Source of the DNA: Rhynchonema sp. JSB1_4
Taxonomy: Eukaryota; Nematoda; Chromadorea; Monhysterida; Xyalidae
Assembly (NCBI GenBank): GCA_030248065.1
Contig: JASAMV010001788.1
Coordinates: 1 to 64,000 of the forward strand
Direction of reading: 5' to 3'
Length of the DNA stretch: 64,000 nt
Shown here one piece after another: positions 12,424 to 25,342 of this stretch. The position numbers were made by a program, and so were the translations under genes. Under the pieces are notes generated by a model. That model did not search any database. It was not told the DNA's origin and was given only the letters and a program-made list of their open reading frames with translations. Positions within the stretch are counted from its first letter, which is position 1; the number at the start of each line of letters is the position of its first letter.

Positions 12424-12567
12424 ATTTTACTCAAAGATGTCACTAAGGTTTCTATATTGGAATGCTGGTTGATATTCCGACAACAAGCATATAGCGTGTT
12501 CGTCTACTTGTTTTGTGCTCGATGTGATTGGACAATCCGTGTTCTGAAACGTACTGAAAACCAACAG

Positions 12568-15500
12568 ATGACTGAGAACAATCAAGACCCGATATCAACG
12601 AGTGAGATTCAGAATGGCGAGGTGTCACTGACGTTCTCTGAGGCTTCAGGACTGCAAGAAGTTCCGGGAGGTTTGTTTTACTGCGGTTTTCTATGTTCCT
12701 TGTTTTGTTTCTGCCGATTCCAGAAACATTGTGAGCAGTGGATTTTTTGTGAACGTGAAACCATGTAATGTCACTTCTGTTTTTTGAGATGGGATGATTA
12801 AACTGGGAGGATGTATTGTAACGTATACATGCGTCACTCTGCAGGCAATCGTTCAACATGGCACGACCAAGTAGGTGACAGCGAAGTGGACACGTCCGGC
12901 GACCCGCCAGTCGGTCTTGGCTCGCCCAACAAGTTTGCGCGACAGCAGTCTAAGATACAACAAATCTCGGAAAGTCAGGTGGAGGATGCGGCTGAGGGAA
13001 GTCCAGGTGTGAGTCGACGCTGATAGACACAACTGGCGACAATACATTTCGAATAATGCACCTGTATTAAAAATGTTTTTAGCAATGCATCCAATTTGGT
13101 CATTCGATGATTAAGTTCGGTAAACAATAGCGATGTTGATGAAGCAGGAATAATATTAGAGCGCACATTTTGGAAACAGCTTTTGACAGCGTTGAAAATG
13201 GCGCCCATTTGTCATATATCTGTCTACATGTTGCACTAAAAATTGTATCCGTCAGATCGTGTGGATTCGCCAGCAGTGTTCGACGAAATCGAAGCAGCGA
13301 TCGACGTCGCGTCGTGTTCAGTTGACAACTTGACGTTGACTCGGTCGGACTCGTGGGACGAGGCAAGGGAGCACCAGCATTTGTTGGTCACCAAACGCGT
13401 GCACATCTTTGTGCTCTCTGACGCTGGAAAACCAATCTACACAAGGTGGGACATTCGGCAAGCATAATGTCCGTACTGAACAACAGATCCAGGAGTCAGC
13501 TGCGTGGATAGTCAGCGTTCTCATTGTATACTCCGGCAATACGGCGGTCACGTGACTGCCAGCCGCTCAACACACAAGTCTGACGTTGCAAATTGCGAAA
13601 TGCTACGAAACTCAGCTGGCTGCGCCAGTTACGTGTGCTTTACGGATCAGGCAACACGTTTGAAAAGTTTCTCCCGAAAGTATTGTCAGAGTATATTTGG
13701 TTAATTTATGCCCAACAATTCGTTTTGTCATTGATCGAGAGATCGAGTGTTACCATATCAGTTGTGTGATCACCAGCCTCGTGTTTGCAGACACGGCAGC
13801 GAGGAGGCATTGTGCAGTCTGTTCGGTGTGATGCAAACGTTGGTGTCATCGGTTGGCACACATCGAGTCCGGCATCGGTCAACGTCGACCTCCCCCACTC
13901 CCGAAGGTGACGATCGGCTGCATTCATTCCAGTACCGGACCTGGCGTTGTGTGTTCCTCCATGAAAGTCCACTCATTCTCGTCGGTGCGTTCAAGGCGTA
14001 CAACAATCGCAGCACTGCCGGATCGACGCTCAATCAGGTTTTTTTCGTCGTGAAACCATTTGCATGTTGTAGTTGTCGTGCGTGTGAGCATAGCATGTTG
14101 TTGCTGTAAGCTCGTTCGCTCAATCATCAGAGCTGCTGAGGGTCAGCGCGCACTGTGGTCATCCGATTTCTGTGTGATTCGTTACTCGCAAATTAGTCGT
14201 GTCAGCATTGTTGCAGGTGTCCCTGTCAAGTGCCCGTTCGCAACTGTATGCCGTTTACGCCCAAATCCTGTCCATTCTCACGCAACGTCAGCTGGAACGC
14301 GCATTCGAACAGAAACAGAACTTTGATCTTCGTCGATTGCTAAGTGGCACACAGAAACAGCTCGACAACATCGTCACTCTGGCCAATACCGAGCCGGCGG
14401 TGATGTTGGGCGGCATCAGATGTCTGGCCATGCCTCCCCTCGTCAGGGACGCACTGCAGTCGGCTATTGTCCAATCGGCCAATCAGCTCAAGATTAAGGT
14501 ACGCTAATATGGAGATACACCTGATTGACTGCCGCTACGATGTAACAAGAGCAACGACTTTTTGTTCGACTGGTTTCAATATATTTTGATGGGGCACTGA
14601 TTCCGTCTGAACAGCATACAAGTTTTCGACGCTTTATGAGCAACTTTCGCTCGCATAAATTAGTGCTGTCCGTCAGAAAAAACCACCCAACACAAAATCA
14701 CAGATGTTTTTAGTCTGGCCGTCGCTGTCATTTGCCTTGAAACGTGATTCAGCGCGTGTACTTTGACAAAGTTTGGCCGTGAGATCAGAGTGTCTCCGCA
14801 TGTTTAGATGTGATCTAGCTCCATTTTTTTCAGAACCTAGTATTCGCAGTGGTGCTAGCGCGTCGTCAACTTGTGGCGTTGGTCCGTCTTCGCAAGTACA
14901 ACCTGGCGCCGTGCGATTTCCACGTTTTGGTCAATCTGGTCGAATGCATGAACCAGTCGTTCAGAAATGTCGAGACCTGGACACCGGTCTGTCTGCCAAG
15001 ATTCGATAATACGTACGTTGTTGTTGGACTGCTGACGAACTTTGTGATTGGATCTGTTTTACTTTTTTGATCCAGAATTTTTCGTGATTTTTCGAATGGG
15101 CTGATTTATGTCAGTGGCTGTTTTCTGCCGCGCTTGTCGATGCAAGTAACTGCTTAACCATTGCTCGAAAAAGTTATCTGCTGAAGAAACGTTCGTTCCC
15201 ATCATCATCGAGTTTGATGCCGATTGCGAAGCGATTGTTTGACAAATAGTTTGTGGTTTCTAATCATTTACCAACTTTGCACAGGGGTTTCCTGCACGCA
15301 CACATTTCGTATCTGAGTGACAACAGCGAGGCGTGCCTTGTCCTGCTAACAGTCGAGCGCACGCACAGCGCATTCCACGGTCTGGCCACAATGCGAACGC
15401 GAATCATCGAACGATTGCAGAAGGCCAAGATGCTCACACAATTGAATGACATGTGCAACAGCAGCACGTGTGCGGTCAGATTGAGCAAGGTCGGTCATTG

Positions 15501-16506
15501 GTTGATTGAAGACGGGCGTCCGTTTCAAGGGGGAACGGCAATTTTTGTACTTGTTACGCACGGTTTGTTAGGTGGGCTTCTATGAAGGCGTGAAAACGAG
15601 ATACACACGAAGCATAAACTTTTCAGCTGCAGCCCTGTACATGGTATTAGCTTGTGCAACAGCGCTAGGTGCTGATCTTATACTTTGCACGGTGCACCGC
15701 CCGGCTGTGAATACAGGTCGAGCGAGACGAGTTACCAGAAGCGCTGTACACAGCGCTACTCCTCATGCATAGAACTCCAAGCAATGAATCCACATGTACA
15801 AGTACAGTTTACTGTATTTTAGATCGGTATTCCGTCGCTGTGGCATTTCCTGTACAAAAATCGTTTCTCATCACACGTGTGTGCGTCGGCATTCGAACCG
15901 CCGTTTGTGAGTGTTGACGAGCAGACGCAGTTGATGGACCGATATCGATACGTCATCGATCGGGTGCACAACTACGCCGACAATGATACGCAACAACCAC
16001 TCAGGATATTGTTCGTGCCCACACATCGATTCACTGTGCTGTCGTGGGTTGGTTGTTGGTTGATGTTTCGCACTCTTGAATGCAGTGGACGATGTATTTG
16101 GACGCACGGACATTGACGCGTGCAGAATATTTCGAGTCTTACTGACACTGATGTCACTCATTTCGGCATGGGGTCTTGATAACAATAAATAATAATATTA
16201 AAAGCAACCTCACGTTGCTAAGGTCTTTATTGTCTGTCTGGGACCAACTTTCACCACGGTTGAAATTAGCACATCAGGAAATCTTATCCGTCCGCAAGTT
16301 GAATTGGTGTCTGCGTGGCCTTTTGATGCTAGACCGCTCATCTACCTCCTCCATTTTAGGTGACCTCAAACTTTGAGCTGTACGCGGCATTCAATCCGCT
16401 GGTGAGCACACAGAGTGCAATAGCTAAGATTGATAAACTCATGAAATGGTTGCTCAAAGAACAGGATCGTTTGTTTCTGCCTCCGTCCGCGCCGACTTTG
16501 GGGTGA
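12568..16506 (+). CDS. MON1: Vacuolar fusion protein MON1 homolog
   Basis: MON1 with CCZ1 is the guanine-nucleotide exchange factor for Rab7 on late endosomes. Nine exons: 12568-12670, 12845-13006, 13256-13445, 13791-14037, 14217-14498, 14834-15012, 15285-15489, 15823-16047, 16360-16506 (1740 nt, 579 residues; vertebrate MON1A/B about 550). An acidic, disordered N-terminus of about 100 residues precedes the first longin-like domain, which opens HQHLLVTKRVHIFVLSDAGK, KPIYT. Later landmarks are GSEEALCSLFGVMQTLVSSV, FEQKQNFDLRRLLSGTQKQL, ETWTPVCLPRFDNTGFLHAH and the C-terminal MKWLLKEQDRLFL. The start chosen is the first ATG that gives a family-like acidic leader (MTENNQDPIS); an in-frame upstream ATG at 12406 exists. 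The gene follows IARS1 by 460 bp in the same orientation and is convergent with NT5DC. Confidence 0.95.
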
Positions 16507-16653
16507 TGCCGCAATGAACATTTTTATAGATTTTTAGTCATATAAAATCGTTCGTTTTCACTTGTTATTCCTGTGATATCGTGTCATTAACACTGGTGCG
16601 TGCTGATAATCGGGAGAGATTTATATTTTCCGTTTTCACCTGCCTAACTACAA

Positions 16654-16659
16654 AATAAA
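16654..16659 (+). terminator. Likely polyadenylation signal of MON1
   Basis: AATAAA lies about 150 nt after the MON1 stop codon and faces the convergent signal of NT5DC at 16843-16848. Confidence 0.55.
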
Positions 16660-16842
16660 CCTTGTTCATAAAAATATTTGAGAGTGAGAGTCTGCGAAGA
16701 TCTGCACCATTTCACATCAAAGTGGCAACATCTGCCATACATTTGAACAAATATATAAAAATGACAAGTTCGGAATGAAAGCTGCACATACAGCGGACGG
16801 AAGACTAAAGTATTGGTCTCAAGCTGCTGTATCAACAGCACA

Positions 16843-16848
16843 TTTATT
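16843..16848 (-). terminator. Likely polyadenylation signal of the NT5DC gene
   Basis: TTTATT on the plus strand (AATAAA on the minus strand) lies about 120 nt beyond the NT5DC stop. The two convergent genes are separated by 459 bp, which holds only their 3' untranslated regions. Confidence 0.55.
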
Positions 16849-16965
16849 GTACGAATGAGCTGAAATTTTTCAAGAATACCCTGGTCCTGCCGAATACATG
16901 GTTGTACATAGCATGAGCAAACATAATCACAAAAGATGCCTCTTAAATGACCTAACCATTCGACA

Positions 16966-19900
16966 TCATTCTGAGCCGGTTTTAGCCAATGACGGTGCTG
17001 GGATGTAGGTTTCGTGCGCCAATGGAGATCGCATGGGCAGGAACTTGTAGTCGAGACTGTATTTGAGCAGATTAGGCAGTCGTGCCGTGTAAATATCGGC
17101 CATGCGGGTTAGACGACGCGAGAAAAACGTGGCCGTGTAGTAAGTGCGGAACATTGAACCGAACTGGTCGTTGAACAGCTTTTTGGTGTTGTAGCTGCAA
17201 AAAATGGTGTTTGTTTGATGTTTATGAACCACAAAATGTGAAATGTATTTACGCCAATTGTATTCGCTCGTTTTCCCATTGATCCAGAATTGTTCTGGAT
17301 TCAGGATCTTGGCGTGCAACGTCCTGTAATGGTGAAACCCTGAGCTCAAGCAAGTTAAGCAACTATGTGCATATCGTGGATCAACTACTGTTATTCCAAC
17401 CTGATATTTTCTAATCAGTCGTTTCATCAGCAACATACGTCGCACATTGTCGCGGTATTCAGGCGAATTTTGAATAACGATTTCGCGCGCCAATTCCGGT
17501 ACGATGCATCCTGTGTCCCAGCCGACGGACAACATCAAATCCTGCGCCATATACAAATTGGATCACGCAAACACGAAATGGAAATATCTAGCGGACACCA
17601 CGCTGCTGGCGGCCAACAATGCTGGGTTGATGAAAAAGACAACTATGCGACCAACCGTCAGATCGGTGCCAATATGGTCGCCAAAGTAGATCACCCGTTT
17701 CCGGCCAATTGATGACATTCGATTCAACGCACCGATGTTTCCCTGTAGTCTTGCGGTGTTTCGTTGGATTCAGTAAATCGGTAAAATGACCACGAAAATA
17801 AGTGTAAACGATACCCACCCCGACATAAACGGATTTCGAGTCGAGCTGTGTCACCGGTGCATAGAGCACACCATCGGTCGGCTCATGGTATTGACGAAAA
17901 GGACTGCAAATCGAATGAAGTTCATTTCAGTTGATTTGGTCCAAAAACTATTGCACAAACCGGCTGTTTTGTTGGAAGAAGTACGGTTTTCGCGCTTGCA
18001 CAACGACAATGTCGAATAGTTCACGCCAGTTTGCGCCCAACATGTACTCCATGCCGTGTTTGCTGCAACACACACAGGTGCACATTGATCAACTGCATTT
18101 CATTCTGTGAATTGGATCATCACCGCACATGAAAGAGTAGGGACTGTTTGTTATGATGAACGTTGTTTTGTTGGCGGCACGCAGTCGCTCCAGAAATTGA
18201 CGAAGACCGACGTTTTTGTGCAAATAGAGACTTGGATCGTTGACCACGTGACGGTACATTTGACCGGACTTGTGCACATTTTGCACAGCTTGCTGAAACA
18301 GGCAATTCATAACGAACAAATCTTATCACAGGAAGCACTGTGATATCTGACGCGATCATAAAACGAGCGAGTAGATGGGTGTTTCTGAATAACCTGAGAA
18401 TGTTTTGTATAGTCCGTCCATCAGCTCATGTCACTTTGTGATGCTGCTGGCCGACTTGTTCCCTTCCTCCACGTTCTAATGAAAGAGAAATTGAGATTCC
18501 GAAAAAAATTATTTTTGCCCCAAAATTGTGGTTTTTATGAAATCGACGTCTTTTATCCATTTTAATTTAATTTAATCTTAAATTTGATCGAATTCAATCT
18601 TTTTCGATACATTTTATTATTTTTTAGTTTTTTTTTGCAAAATCGGTCACACTCAATTTCTCTTTCATTAGAACGTGGAGGAAGGGAACAAACCAGCCGC
18701 AGCAGCAACAAAAAGTGCCATGAGCTGGTGGACGGACTATACCCACAGTCCACACTGACGACGGTCGGTAAGTGAAAGTAAATCAAAAGGGGAAAGCATA
18801 TTGCACGGCATCGCAGAAACTCACCGAAACATCATCAAACATGGCGGATGGGTCGAATTTGAGTTGATTTCGATCAAAGTAATCTGTGACGGTCGAGATG
18901 AGACCAGCCTCGGGCAACGAGAACAGATCTGCTAGTTGACGGAACGGCGCTGGCGACTGAAAGGACTTGGCAAAAAATGCTGATTATAGCCACGTCGTAT
19001 GTTGATTGATTTGGGATACTACGTCGCTTTTGTGGGATACTTCGTTATAGTGCCCACACGACACTGGAACAATATATAGGATTCTTCGTCGATGGATACT
19101 TCGTCGTTTTGGGGTTTGAGATTGTCTCCAACACCGTTCCACTCAGCGCATTATGACCAAAACATTTACCGTTTTCGCGCGATTTTCGATCAAACTGTAC
19201 GGCACGTATCCACGTGGGTACATTGCCAGTAACTCAGCGTCACCGATTGGCTTTTTGCCCCTGAAAAAATCATGATCTGTGTGACCCTGCACATCATGAA
19301 GTGGATTATTGGTGCAATAAACCCCGCTTGCGTATGAGCATGTGAGGTGACCAAACACTTTGCGCAAACGGCTGTGCACGGTGCTGTGTCGTACGTAATA
19401 TGCTCGGTCGTCACATTACCTGAACGTGGTGCCGCGCTGAACGCAACAGAATTGATCAAGTTTCATCAACAGACAGTTCTTGACATCGAAATGCAGTCCT
19501 CGAATGGCAAACTTTGGATCGTAGGGCTCGTCACGCAATGCGAATGGATACTAGAAAAGGAAACCTTTGATCGGGAAGGCCTAGGTGAATTCTCTGATAA
19601 GTCGAAACTCACGTTAAAATCGTTGATCAAACGTTCCATAGCCAAATCATAGATTAATTTGTTCAACTGAATAGTGTAAATGGCCAACGTGTAATCATAG
19701 TCAAAGCCATAGGCCTGGAACATAAAATTCAGTTGAAGACATTTGCAGAAAACAGAGGTGCTTCAAAAAAATATCTGACACACGTCGATTTTTCCGAGGT
19801 TCAATTCATTATTGGCGAAAATGGCGCGTCTGTCAACTTGTTCAGCATCACCAGTAGTCCAAGGCGTTTCCAAGTTGCGCACAGAATGTTCATAAAGATC

Positions 19901-20086
19901 GGTCAGCTGGTGCAAAACACTTGAGCCTTCCGAGCTCATTCTGATCGGCTGAGATGAATAAAATCTTCTGTGATGACTGGACGTACATTTTCGACGAATG
20001 ACGCCAAGGTTTTTGAAACGGAGTTGGTGACAAATGCTAGTGACAAGCGTTCGCAAGCAAAAACATCCTTTGTTTGTCGTCGTCAT
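16966..20086 (-). CDS. 5'-nucleotidase domain-containing protein (NT5DC2/3-like, HAD superfamily)
   Basis: It belongs to the cytosolic-purine-5'-nucleotidase-related HAD family. Twelve exons: 20086-19784, 19714-19613, 19550-19420, 19260-19170, 18956-18825, 18292-18129, 18062-17961, 17903-17819, 17742-17656, 17541-17401, 17323-17253, 17194-16966 (1638 nt, 545 residues). Motifs: RAIFANNELNLGKID, then GFDYDYTLA (HAD motif I, DxD), YDPKFAIRGLHFDV, FIITNSPYSFI (motif II), RVIYFGDHIGTDLT (motif IV, GDH) and FNDQFGSMFRT near the end. The N-terminus is rich in Arg/Ser/Cys and lacks acids for about 45 residues, resembling a mitochondrial presequence as in NT5DC2/3; this is inference. The stop lies 459 bp from MON1. 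Intron 5 contains a fold-back element (18417-18742). The exact paralogue cannot be decided from the sequence. Confidence 0.93.
18417..18742. mobile_element. Fold-back element with about 90-bp inverted arms, family G
   Basis: The left arm begins GTATAGTCCGTCCATCAGCT and continues through TTCCCTTCCTCCACGTTCTA. The right arm, read in complement, begins GTATAGTCCGTCCACCAGCT and carries the same internal blocks in the same order. The 130-bp centre is AT-rich. It lies in an NT5DC intron. A related copy is at 53359-53650. No target duplication is evident, so the class is open. Confidence 0.75.
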
Positions 20087-20861
20087 GTTGGACTTCAGTC
20101 ACAATCCCAGAAAATTCTGAGCGAGTTATTGGTTAAAGCAAAGCACCACTGGTTGGTAAAGCGAGGGTCACAGTGAAACATTGCTGTTCAATTGAGTTTG
20201 CGCATATTGTGCCTGCTTGCTTTCGCTTACTGCACTGCACTCAACGCTGTGCGTCACGTACACTGGTGCCTGGTTGCCTCCCGTGCCCCGATGCGACACC
20301 TTTCGCGTTTATTCGCTCTTCTTCCTCCGCAGCTCAATACAAGAGATACTGTTAAGGGAATTGCAAAACGTTTTCCGTCCTCCAAAGTCATCAAGTTCAA
20401 CGCCTAGCTGACCGTCACGGTCACCGACTGCGACTGTCACTGTCACATACTGTACAATATATACAGCAGTTCAAAGTCAGAGGCTCACGCTGGATGCAAC
20501 AGACGTGGTTTTCTAAACGAAGGGTGACCTGTGACGCGTTTTTGCGCATGATGAGGCTTTTCTCGCAACAATGTCATGTTAAGGATGTAACTCAAGCGTT
20601 TTAGAAGTCAATTGTGGAGTTTTACGAAATTCTGAATAACGAGGCGATCACCAACTGCGGTGCAAAACATCTGACAAAACATTTGACATACAGTGGCCTT
20701 GAACTCGTGAAAGTTCGCAGTCAGAAAACACAAGCTTGACGGTGAACTTTACATTAGCCCGACGGTGAACTTGACTTTGTTTTGTGAATTCCAGCCTGTA
20801 TTTTTGATATCAGAGCCATCCCCTTCAGTTGAATAGCGAAAGTCGACTCAAACCAAAGGCA
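20087..20861. other. Intergenic upstream region of NT5DC
   Basis: No supported gene. It should contain the NT5DC promoter. A short plus-strand frame at 20192-20407 has a hydrophobic start but no splice or homology support. Repeated GACCGTCACGGTCACCGACT-type runs occur near 20408-20445. Confidence 0.4.
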
Positions 20862-21151
20862 GGGCTCCACCAGATAGACCCGAAACCCGAAACATAATTT
20901 TTTTCTATGTCCATGTTTCGGGTTTCGGGTTTTGAAAAAAAACCCGAAACCCGAAACACAAAGCATGATAAGCGAAAATGTTTCTGTCTCGCCACTTGTA
21001 GCTGACGTGAACAATGTATACAGTCAGTCGAAACATTTTCGATTATCATGCTTCGTGTTTCGGGTTTCGGGTTTTTTTCAAAACCCGAAACCCGAAAGAT
21101 GGACATAAAAAAAATTTATGTTTCGGGTTTCGGGTCTATCTGGTGGAGCCC
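20862..21151. mobile_element. Near-perfect palindromic MITE (290 bp), family H
   Basis: The element folds back along nearly its whole length. Ends are GGGCTCCACCAGATAGACCC and its complement. The interior repeats CCCGAAACCCGAAACA several times in both orientations, and inner arms contain AAGCATGATAA and complement. It is non-coding. Flanks share AAAG but no clean duplication, so the target-site size is unresolved. Confidence 0.8.
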
Positions 21152-21633
21152 AAAGCACCCGATTGAACGTTGAATAGCTGAGGGGCGCATTTTCTTCGTT
21201 CACCTTACTTCGACAGAGAAATTCAACACACTCGATACCAACAAACTAATACTGTGATTTACGTACATACAGATTAATGTTGTTTTCATTTTCATCTTGT
21301 CACGTTAGTATCGATGCCATGCCATCATCTTGTTTGTGTAGTTGCAAACCACTGTGATTCTCGTGATGAAGTACCATTTCACGACAAATTATCAACGTTG
21401 CTCACAGTCAGTCATAATTTTACCATCAATCAGCTAGTCAGGCAAATTTGGTCACAAATGGATTGCATCGAAAGAAAGAAGGATCACCATACCGAGATTC
21501 AAAGCATAATGTGAATGGAATGCGAAAATCAAGGAACTCGTGTTTTAAAATTCCTGCCGACCGGTTGACTTGAATAATTCAAAATAAATAGATTTCAGAT
21601 GATTTCAATATTGTATCTTCTTGTCTTGGCTGT
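21152..21633. other. Intergenic, 3' side of the basic nuclear-protein gene
   Basis: I see no gene. This should include the 3' untranslated region of the minus-strand gene ending at 21634. No clear minus-strand AATAAA was found. Confidence 0.3.
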
Positions 21634-24600
21634 TCACAAACTGCTCGATTCAGACAGGGTGCTGCTGTCAATGACTTCTGCCTGATTCGGGTCACATTCA
21701 ATGTCGGATGTCATCGTCTTTGGTCGGGCTTGTTTCGTCGCTGATTCTTGTTTGTCGTCAACTTTGCTGCAACAAAAATGTATTCTGGTCTTCTTCTGCT
21801 TCGATAGAAAAATCTGCTTTCTGTTCGAGCTACAAAGCCCCAGAGTTCTTTTTTCCACCCAACCTTTGTCGTCCCATCATTCCTTTCACCGAGCGTTGCC
21901 ATCCCAGATTCGAACCCGTGGCGATGTTTTCTGGTTGGTCACAAATCGGTGGTTTTGGGCTGTAAAATCGATGATATACACCAAATAATTCTCATTGTAT
22001 TTTATAATTATCAAATGTGCTGCATGCCAACCGTTCTTGTGTCTGGGTGATGTTTCGTGCAGCAGCACTTTGTCTGCCAATACGCATCACGGCACGCAGT
22101 CGGTCACGTGACTCGGTGAATCGATCCACACTGCGTGCACGCTGCTACAATGAAACATCCAGATCCTACATGGTCTTCTTAGATCAGACAAGTGCAAACT
22201 GTAGTGGTTGTGTTGAGATCGAATAGAAGTGCGCTCATCCATCGGTTAGTGTGCGGTTAAGTGCTCTCAATTAATGATATTACTCGTGAACCTGTGCATT
22301 CTTCGCTCGTTTTTGTGTCACATCTAGACTCGGATCGGTCACATTCGTTTTAGCTTCCTCACAAATCGTTGGTTTGACTTGGCTAAAATTAAACAATTCA
22401 AGCATCAATGCATACTTAAAACATTTCAAACTTGGCTACTGTAGAACGACTGATCTTTGTATTACCGTTGTTGTGGCTGCTGCATCATGTTGTTGTCACT
22501 GTGTGCTCCACCAGCACTTTGTCTGCCGGCACGTACCAGTCGATCACGTGACTCGCTCTCAGGCTGAATGAAACATCAGGTTTAAGTAGAAACGACGTTT
22601 GAGTGTGCAAACTATAACTGAGCTACAGAACAAATTGCACTAGTTGTACAAGCTGTACTAGCAACAAATTTTAAAAGCACCAAATCGAAGATAACTGAGT
22701 TACACTGTGTTTGTCATCATGTGACGATGCGGTTGAATGTCGGCGACTATGACTTTGACTGTGGATCACTGCCGCCAGACTGTCGCTCTGCAAGAGTGTC
22801 ACAATCAATATACAATTAATCAATCGATAATCGTCAATGACTCACTGATCGTTTCGGTGCTGCACCCGGACTCGTGGTTCGATTGTGTTTGGTGCTGGGG
22901 GGTGCTGCTTGATGCGAACGAATGGCTGACTGAATAAATGGCACTATATTGGTTTGTTGGTCAAGTTGACAGAATTGTCAATCGATTGTGTCGGTCACCT
23001 TTCGTCTGTCATCGAGCAGCAGTTTGGCATCGTGTGACATTTGATTGACATCCAGACTGCCCGTTGCTTTTGATGCCAACGCCACGAGTGAACGCTCGAG
23101 ACTCTCTCTCTGCAAAGACTCAGTCGTGTTTATGACTGCAGAGCACAACAATTGAAACATCACCCATACCGGTGCTGCTGTGTTGTTTATTGTGGGCTGA
23201 TGCGCGTGTCGAACTTGAGCCACCAGTTCTCTGGCTGCTTGTCTCGTCTTGCTCACGTGCTGCAACACACACACACTCACTGATTGACTGTCAATAATTG
23301 TCGACATCAAACTGGAGTCCAACCTGATGGTCGTGTTGGTCAGATTTGGCGCGATTCTTGTCAGTCATTTGTGTCAGACCACCGCTCTGCAGTCAACAAT
23401 TGATTGAAGTCACAAATCAAAATGTTGAGAAAAAGCGTCTATTCTACTAACCAGACGTGCATTTTCTTGACGCAAAGCTTCAGAATTTGGTCGATGTTTT
23501 TGCGATTTTGATCGGTATAATTCGGTTGCATGCAGCCAACTGCGTACGCTCACGTCAGATCGCTGTGACAAAATGTTATCGTTGCTCTGATGTTTCAGAA
23601 GTGTGCAAGAAACAGCTCCCTACAATTCGTTTCGGCGTGACTGCAGCATCTGCTTTGTTTGAATTTGGTGGTGGTTGGGCTTTCGGTGGACTGGCAACCT
23701 GCGAGGTTCAGCATTCATAAATCACAATTGATCAAAATGAAACACATTCTTTTCAAGCGCCACCCACCTTGATCACCCGTCGACCTTCAGTGACCACGAC
23801 ACGCAACGCCTCTGGTCGACGGGGTGAACGGCTTTGGCTCTTGTCCCTCTTGTCATCTGACGACGAATGAGACTTTTTCGACTGAAATTGCCAAATCGAA
23901 AGGACCCAATCTAAGATATCATCATCGCACAAATAATCGAATGATAAATGATCGAATGATCACTTTTGGTCACCTTGTGTATCTTTCTGGTTGACCTTGA
24001 TTTGTGGTTCGGTTCGGTTTTCGCCTTTTCCTTCTTTTTGACATCTTTCTGGTCGCTCTTGTTTTCGGGAGGGGGTTGAGCCTAAAAAGACTCTCATGTT
24101 TGGAGCATGAAGGGTGTTAAGAGCAATGAAGCATACTTTGCGACGTCGGTGCACACTTTCACACATCGATTGGGTTTTGATCGATTTCTCGGTAGTCGAT
24201 CGGGTCGATTTGACTTTCGGGGTTGGACTGGTGGTTTTCGATTTGGCACTTTTCGACGAGCGTGATTTTGTCTGAAGCGCACTTTACTCTGACTTTGTTG
24301 ATCACACGAAAAGTTGACAAAAATAAAAATTGATAAACACACCTTGTGATCATGGCGAGCGCGTTGTCGCGTCTGCATCGGATGCGATGACGTGCGTGTG
24401 GCGGTGTGCTGGGTCGATTTTGCCGACTTTTTCGTGCCAACAACTGTTGCTGCTCGTCTGACCGGCTGCAAACGCACGCGATTGTGAGTGTTTGCCTGAA
24501 TCAGGGATGGTCGTGTGCCAATAAGCACCCAACCCTTGTTGATATCAGACGTCTTGGTCGAGCTGCCGAGGGCACGCACGCAGCTGGTGACGGGACTTTG

Positions 24601-25342
24601 TGCTCATTCTCAACCGACTTTAGCTTTGATTTCGAACAGGATTTCTTTGACGTTTGCTCACGTTTCTTGTTCTGCAGCGATGTCAGCTGATTAAAAAAGT
24701 GAAACAAATTGGTTTTTTTATGAAACTACAACTGCCTTCTTTTCTGATGTTTCGCTTTGTTTCTTGCTTGTTTTGTTCTTCCTCCTGTCTGTCTCTGTCT
24801 TCGTTCCTGTGCCGGTCTTGGGCCTCCCACGCCGCTTCTGCAAAAGAATTCATCCGCAGATGGCTCTAATTCAAAACAACTGTTCAAGGAATAAGACGTT
24901 GTAATTCCATAACCTTTGCCGGCATCGGTGCGTCACTTTTGTCTTTGTCCGTTTTGTCAGTTTGGTTTGTCGGTTTGAAGCGTTTGGTTGTCGTCGAACG
25001 TCCTCTTTTGTTGCGTCGCGTCTCAAAATTGTGATGTTCAATATTCATTTCAAACACATTTTGTAGGGCGTGATCCAAACACTTCCAATCACCTGTTTTT
25101 CTGTTTTGCGTGATGCAATCTTTTCGCGCATCGCACGCATTTGTGGCGTGTCACTCGCAACGCCCTGTTGGTTGCCTGATGTTGGATGTGGATCCATGGC
25201 AGCTGCAATAAACGAATAGTTATGATACCTTTCACGCGCAATGGCGGATCTAACCCATCCAACCTTTAGTCTTGTCCCTTCTGCCACGTTTACTTTGCGT
25301 TTTCTTTGCAGCAACGTCACCAGTTCTGGTCACATTTGACAT
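21634..25342 (-). CDS. Ser/Lys/Arg-rich nuclear-type protein with AT-hook, unrecognised family
   Basis: I do not recognise a named family. Twenty exons with closing phases: 25342-25264, 25202-25093, 25021-24914, 24837-24733, 24686-24534, 24465-24343, 24271-24137, 24081-23974, 23881-23768, 23698-23624, 23562-23452, 23386-23324, 23259-23170, 23109-22999, 22929-22846, 22787-22704, 22563-22466, 22130-22032, 21959-21864, 21829-21634 (2142 nt, 713 residues). The start MSNVTRTGDVAAKKTQSKRG is followed by long basic low-complexity sequence, an AT-hook core KRRGRPKTG in exon 4, SR/RS-like stretches (SHSRRHS, RSPRR) and a short helical segment with Leu heptads (exon 11, EALRQENARL). Exons 17 and 18 are duplicates sharing ESRDRL...GRQSA. 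The composition and AT-hook suggest a DNA- or chromatin-associated nuclear protein; that is inference. Most exons are phase 0 and 60-150 nt. Confidence 0.78.

Noticed and set aside
20192..20407. 71-codon frame with a signal-like N-terminus upstream of NT5DC
   Set aside because: Isolated, in the likely promoter of NT5DC, and no conservation or splicing evidence visible.
22095..22115. GTCACGTGAC palindromes in 22.1 and 22.5 kb as copies of the dispersed intron repeat or E-box sites
   Set aside because: They lie inside the duplicated exons and encode ESRDR; they are explained by coding sequence.
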